Below, piece after piece: positions 12,798-14,557 of a stretch of DNA of 14,557 bases. Positions within the stretch are counted from its first letter, which is position 1. The number at the start of each line of letters is the position of its first letter. Under the pieces are notes generated by a model. The model did no database searches, had not been told where the DNA came from, and saw only the letters and a program-made list of their open reading frames with translations. Position numbers and translations under genes: made by a program. The stretch lies in contig JAFRJF010000203.1 of NCBI GenBank assembly GCA_017432405.1, positions 1 to 14,557 of the forward strand, written 5' to 3'. The stretch is from Clostridia bacterium. GTDB taxonomy: Bacteria > Bacillota_A > Clostridia > Christensenellales > Aristaeellaceae.

Positions 12798-14468
12798 ATG
12801 AATAACAATCCGCTGAACAGCATCGTAAGGAGTGCCAGGAAGAAGAGGATTCTTAAAAGAACCCTCTCCATGCTGTGTGTGGTGGTGTTGTTGTTCACCA
12901 TGCACACGCTCAGGCGGGATGCGAATACGCTGGAACGCATCCCCATGTGCGGTTACTCGGAAGAGCACGTCCACACTCCGGATTGCTATGACGGGGATGC
13001 GCTGGTCTGCGGAAGGCATGAGCACATTCATACGGATGCCTGCTACCAGGAAAGCCCGGAGATCGAGCTGGGCGCCGCCGATTTGGATATCCAGGGCGAT
13101 GCCATCGTCGATCCGGTGCTTGGGGACCCGGGCCTGGAGCTGTCCCTCGGCGATGTGGATCTGACGCTGGATATGCCGGACGTGAATCCGGGCGTGGCCT
13201 CGAACGCCGTTGAAGAAAGACCCCTCAGCTTCACGCTGGGTCAGGAGGCCATGCTCAGCGGGATCATCAGCGCGCTCGGGATGGAAATCGATTTCGCCGA
13301 CATCGTTGATGTGGGCATCGTGGACGATGAAGAAACGGAAAACGACTTGATTGGCATCGAGAAGACCGGCAACGATTACAGGATCTGGGCCAGGAAGGAT
13401 TTCGAGAGGATGCAGCTTGCGCTGATCCTCGCGGACGATATCCTGGTCATCACGCTGCTGGACGGCGTGGCCGCGCCCGTCGTGGACATCGCGCCTGAAG
13501 GGGACATCGCCCCTGCCGGAGACGACATGCTGGCCGCGGAGGACGCCCCTGCTGTCGAAGACGCCCCCGAGGTGGACGAGGTGCCCGAGATGGACGAGGT
13601 GCCCGCCGCGCAGGATGTGTCCGTCGTGGACGTTGAACCCGCCGAGCCGGTCGCGCCTGTCACCAGGGAACAGACTGAGGTCGACGCTGAAGCCGGGGAC
13701 GAGCAGCCCGCCGAGGAAGAACAGACCGAAGTCGAAGAGGAGAAGGAAGAGGAACCCGCCCCGACGGAGGGCGAACAGGCCGAAGAAGCGACCGTTTCCG
13801 CGGGGGATGACCAGGCTGAAGAAGAGGGCATCTCCATCGAACAGGATATTGTCGGGGCGCAGCCCGCCGGGGAGGACGAAGAGGCCGCTGAGCAGCCCGA
13901 GGAAGAGGATCAGGTCGCCGTCGAGCAGGGCGAAGAAGAAGTCATCGAAGTGCAGCCCGAAGAGGAGCAGCCCGCCGAGGATGGCGAGGTGGCCGTCGGG
14001 CAGAGCGAAGAAGAGGTCACCGGGGAACAGCCCGAAGAGGAACAGCCCGCCGAGGATGGCGATGTAATCGTCGAGCAGAGCGAAGAAGAAGTCATCGAAG
14101 TGCAGCCCGAAGAGGAGCAGCCCGCCGAGGAGGGTGAGGCAGCCATCGAGCAGGGCGAAGAAGAAATCACCGAAGCGCAGCCCGAAGAGGAGCAGCCCGC
14201 CGAGGAGGGCGATGTAATCGTCGAGCAGGCTGAAGAAGAAGTCACCGAGGAACAGCCCGAGGAGGAACAGCCCGAGGAGGAACAGCCCGAGGAGGAACAG
14301 CCCGCTGAGGATGGCGAGGTAGCCGTCGAGCAGGGCGAAGAAGATACCGAGGCGCAGCCTGAGGAGGCGCAGCCCGAGGAAGAAGACGAGGCCATCGTCG
14401 AGCAGCGTGAAGAAGTCACTGAGGAGCAGCCCGAAGAGGAGCAGGCCTCTGAGGAACAGCCAGAGTAA
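12798..14468 (+). CDS. Membrane-anchored Cys/His-motif protein with acidic Glu/Gln/Pro repeat tail
   Basis: A 556-residue protein. After a basic N-terminus (RKKRILKR) comes a single hydrophobic segment at about 21-38, probably a signal anchor, which would place the rest outside the cell. Next come two Cys/His motifs: C51-x5-H57-x-H59-x3-C63-Tyr and C71-x4-H76-x-H78-x3-C82-Tyr. Similar CG..EH.HT..CY motifs recur in large surface proteins of gut Firmicutes, and metal binding is likely but inferred. Residues 85-225 form a possible folded domain with long Asp-rich stretches. From about 230 onward the protein is Pro/Ala/Glu-rich, and from 381 it consists of 25-residue repeats. The ATG at 12798 has an AGAAGG site 7 nt upstream. 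No LPXTG or other wall anchor is seen. The reading frame of the repeats continues past the TAA, so this end may be a truncation. Confidence 0.75.
   Translation: MNNNPLNSIVRSARKKRILKRTLSMLCVVVLLFTMHTLRRDANTLERIPMCGYSEEHVHTPDCYDGDALVCGRHEHIHTDACYQESPEIELGAADLDIQGDAIVDPVLGDPGLELSLGDVDLTLDMPDVNPGVASNAVEERPLSFTLGQEAMLSGIISALGMEIDFADIVDVGIVDDEETENDLIGIEKTGNDYRIWARKDFERMQLALILADDILVITLLDGVAAPVVDIAPEGDIAPAGDDMLAAEDAPAVEDAPEVDEVPEMDEVPAAQDVSVVDVEPAEPVAPVTREQTEVDAEAGDEQPAEEEQTEVEEEKEEEPAPTEGEQAEEATVSAGDDQAEEEGISIEQDIVGAQPAGEDEEAAEQPEEEDQVAVEQGEEEVIEVQPEEEQPAEDGEVAVGQSEEEVTGEQPEEEQPAEDGDVIVEQSEEEVIEVQPEEEQPAEEGEAAIEQGEEEITEAQPEEEQPAEEGDVIVEQAEEEVTEEQPEEEQPEEEQPEEEQPAEDGEVAVEQGEEDTEAQPEEAQPEEEDEAIVEQREEVTEEQPEEEQASEEQPE
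13938..14465 (+). repeat. 75-bp in-frame minisatellite encoding an acidic tail
   Basis: Four 75-nt units (13938-14012, 14013-14087, 14088-14162, 14163-14237) each encode a 25-residue block beginning like EVIEVQPEEEQPAEDG and ending VEQSEE or a variant. A fifth unit (14238-14342) carries two extra 15-nt insertions coding for EEEQP, and a sixth (14343-14414) is 72 nt. A partial unit ends at the TAA. The sequence before 13938 holds older, degenerate versions. All length changes are multiples of three, consistent with copy-number change under coding constraint. Confidence 0.85.
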
Positions 14469-14557
14469 GAAATCACCGAGGCGCAGCCAGAGGAGGAACA
14501 GCACGAGGAAGAACACTCCTAAGAAGATCAGCCCGAGGAGCAGCAGCCCGAGGAAGA
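14469..14557 (+). pseudogene. In-frame continuation of the acidic repeat beyond the stop
   Basis: Read in the same frame as the preceding gene, this gives EITEAQPEEEQHEEEHS, a second TAA at 14520-14522, then EDQPEEQQPEE up to the window edge. The repeat character is therefore retained through two stop codons, each located where Glu codons (GAA/GAG) would be expected. Either the tail once extended further and is now decaying, or the two TAA codons are sequencing errors. The window ends inside the array. Confidence 0.6.

Noticed and set aside
13938..14465. CRISPR-like or other spacer-containing array.
   Set aside because: The units are contiguous, in frame and coding, with no unique spacers.
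12669..14516. A 615-codon open frame on the minus strand, rich in Leu, Phe and Gly.
   Set aside because: It is the reverse complement of the Glu/Gln/Pro repeats, where GAG/GAA/CAG codons read as Leu/Phe codons. It has no sensible start context, and the plus strand has promoter, ribosome binding site, anchor and motifs.

Overview
The window looks like a piece of chromosome from a high-GC, anaerobic, Gram-positive-type bacterium of the class Clostridia (Firmicutes). The grounds are strong AGGAGG-type ribosome binding sites 7-10 nt before most starts, sigma-A-like promoters, 4-nt stop/start overlaps inside operons, and surface-protein and membrane-protein types common in gut Clostridia. A Christensenellales-like source is my guess from the style of the signal peptide and the His/Cys surface motif. 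Lineage cannot be fixed from this sequence alone.

Layout. Positions 1-355 hold no gene but a dense block of palindromic repeats. Positions 356-4004 (minus strand) are a compact operon reading leftwards: purine nucleoside phosphorylase, MTA/SAH-type deaminase, a divergent MtnA-like sugar-phosphate isomerase, and a small DUF1232 (YkvA-like) membrane protein. Positions 4005-4322 are a divergent promoter region with two good sigma-A-like promoters on either side of a perfect 17-bp palindrome. Positions 4323-10273 (plus strand) encode a complete BmpA/NupOPQ-type nucleoside ABC importer (binding protein, tandem ATPase, two permeases), followed by an adenosylhomocysteinase-family enzyme. A perfect 18-bp hairpin at 10283-10321 separates this from a minus-strand group: a TetR regulator, a small unknown protein and an unknown multi-pass membrane protein. 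From 12798 to the right edge runs a membrane-anchored protein with two Cys/His motifs and a long Glu/Gln/Pro repeat tail. The tail's repeats continue in frame past two TAA codons.

How the genes may work together. The importer would bring in purine nucleosides. The deaminase, phosphorylase and MtnA-like enzyme form a chain: deaminate the adenine nucleoside, split it by phosphorolysis to hypoxanthine and a sugar 1-phosphate, then isomerise the sugar 1-phosphate to a ketose 1-phosphate. With the adenosylhomocysteinase-family protein this resembles the deaminate-first SAM by-product salvage described in Methanocaldococcus jannaschii (SAH to S-inosylhomocysteine to inosine; MTA or 5'-deoxyadenosine to their inosine forms). 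Here it is joined to an importer and controlled from a shared divergent promoter region. The family assignments are well supported by motifs; the combined pathway is inference.

A second theme is repeats. A hairpin with 17-nt arms occurs as two full, related but non-identical copies (4088-4129 and 10283-10321) and as two outlying arms in the 1-300 block. A separate GC-rich 25-nt hairpin repeat occurs at 235-259 and 8942-8966.
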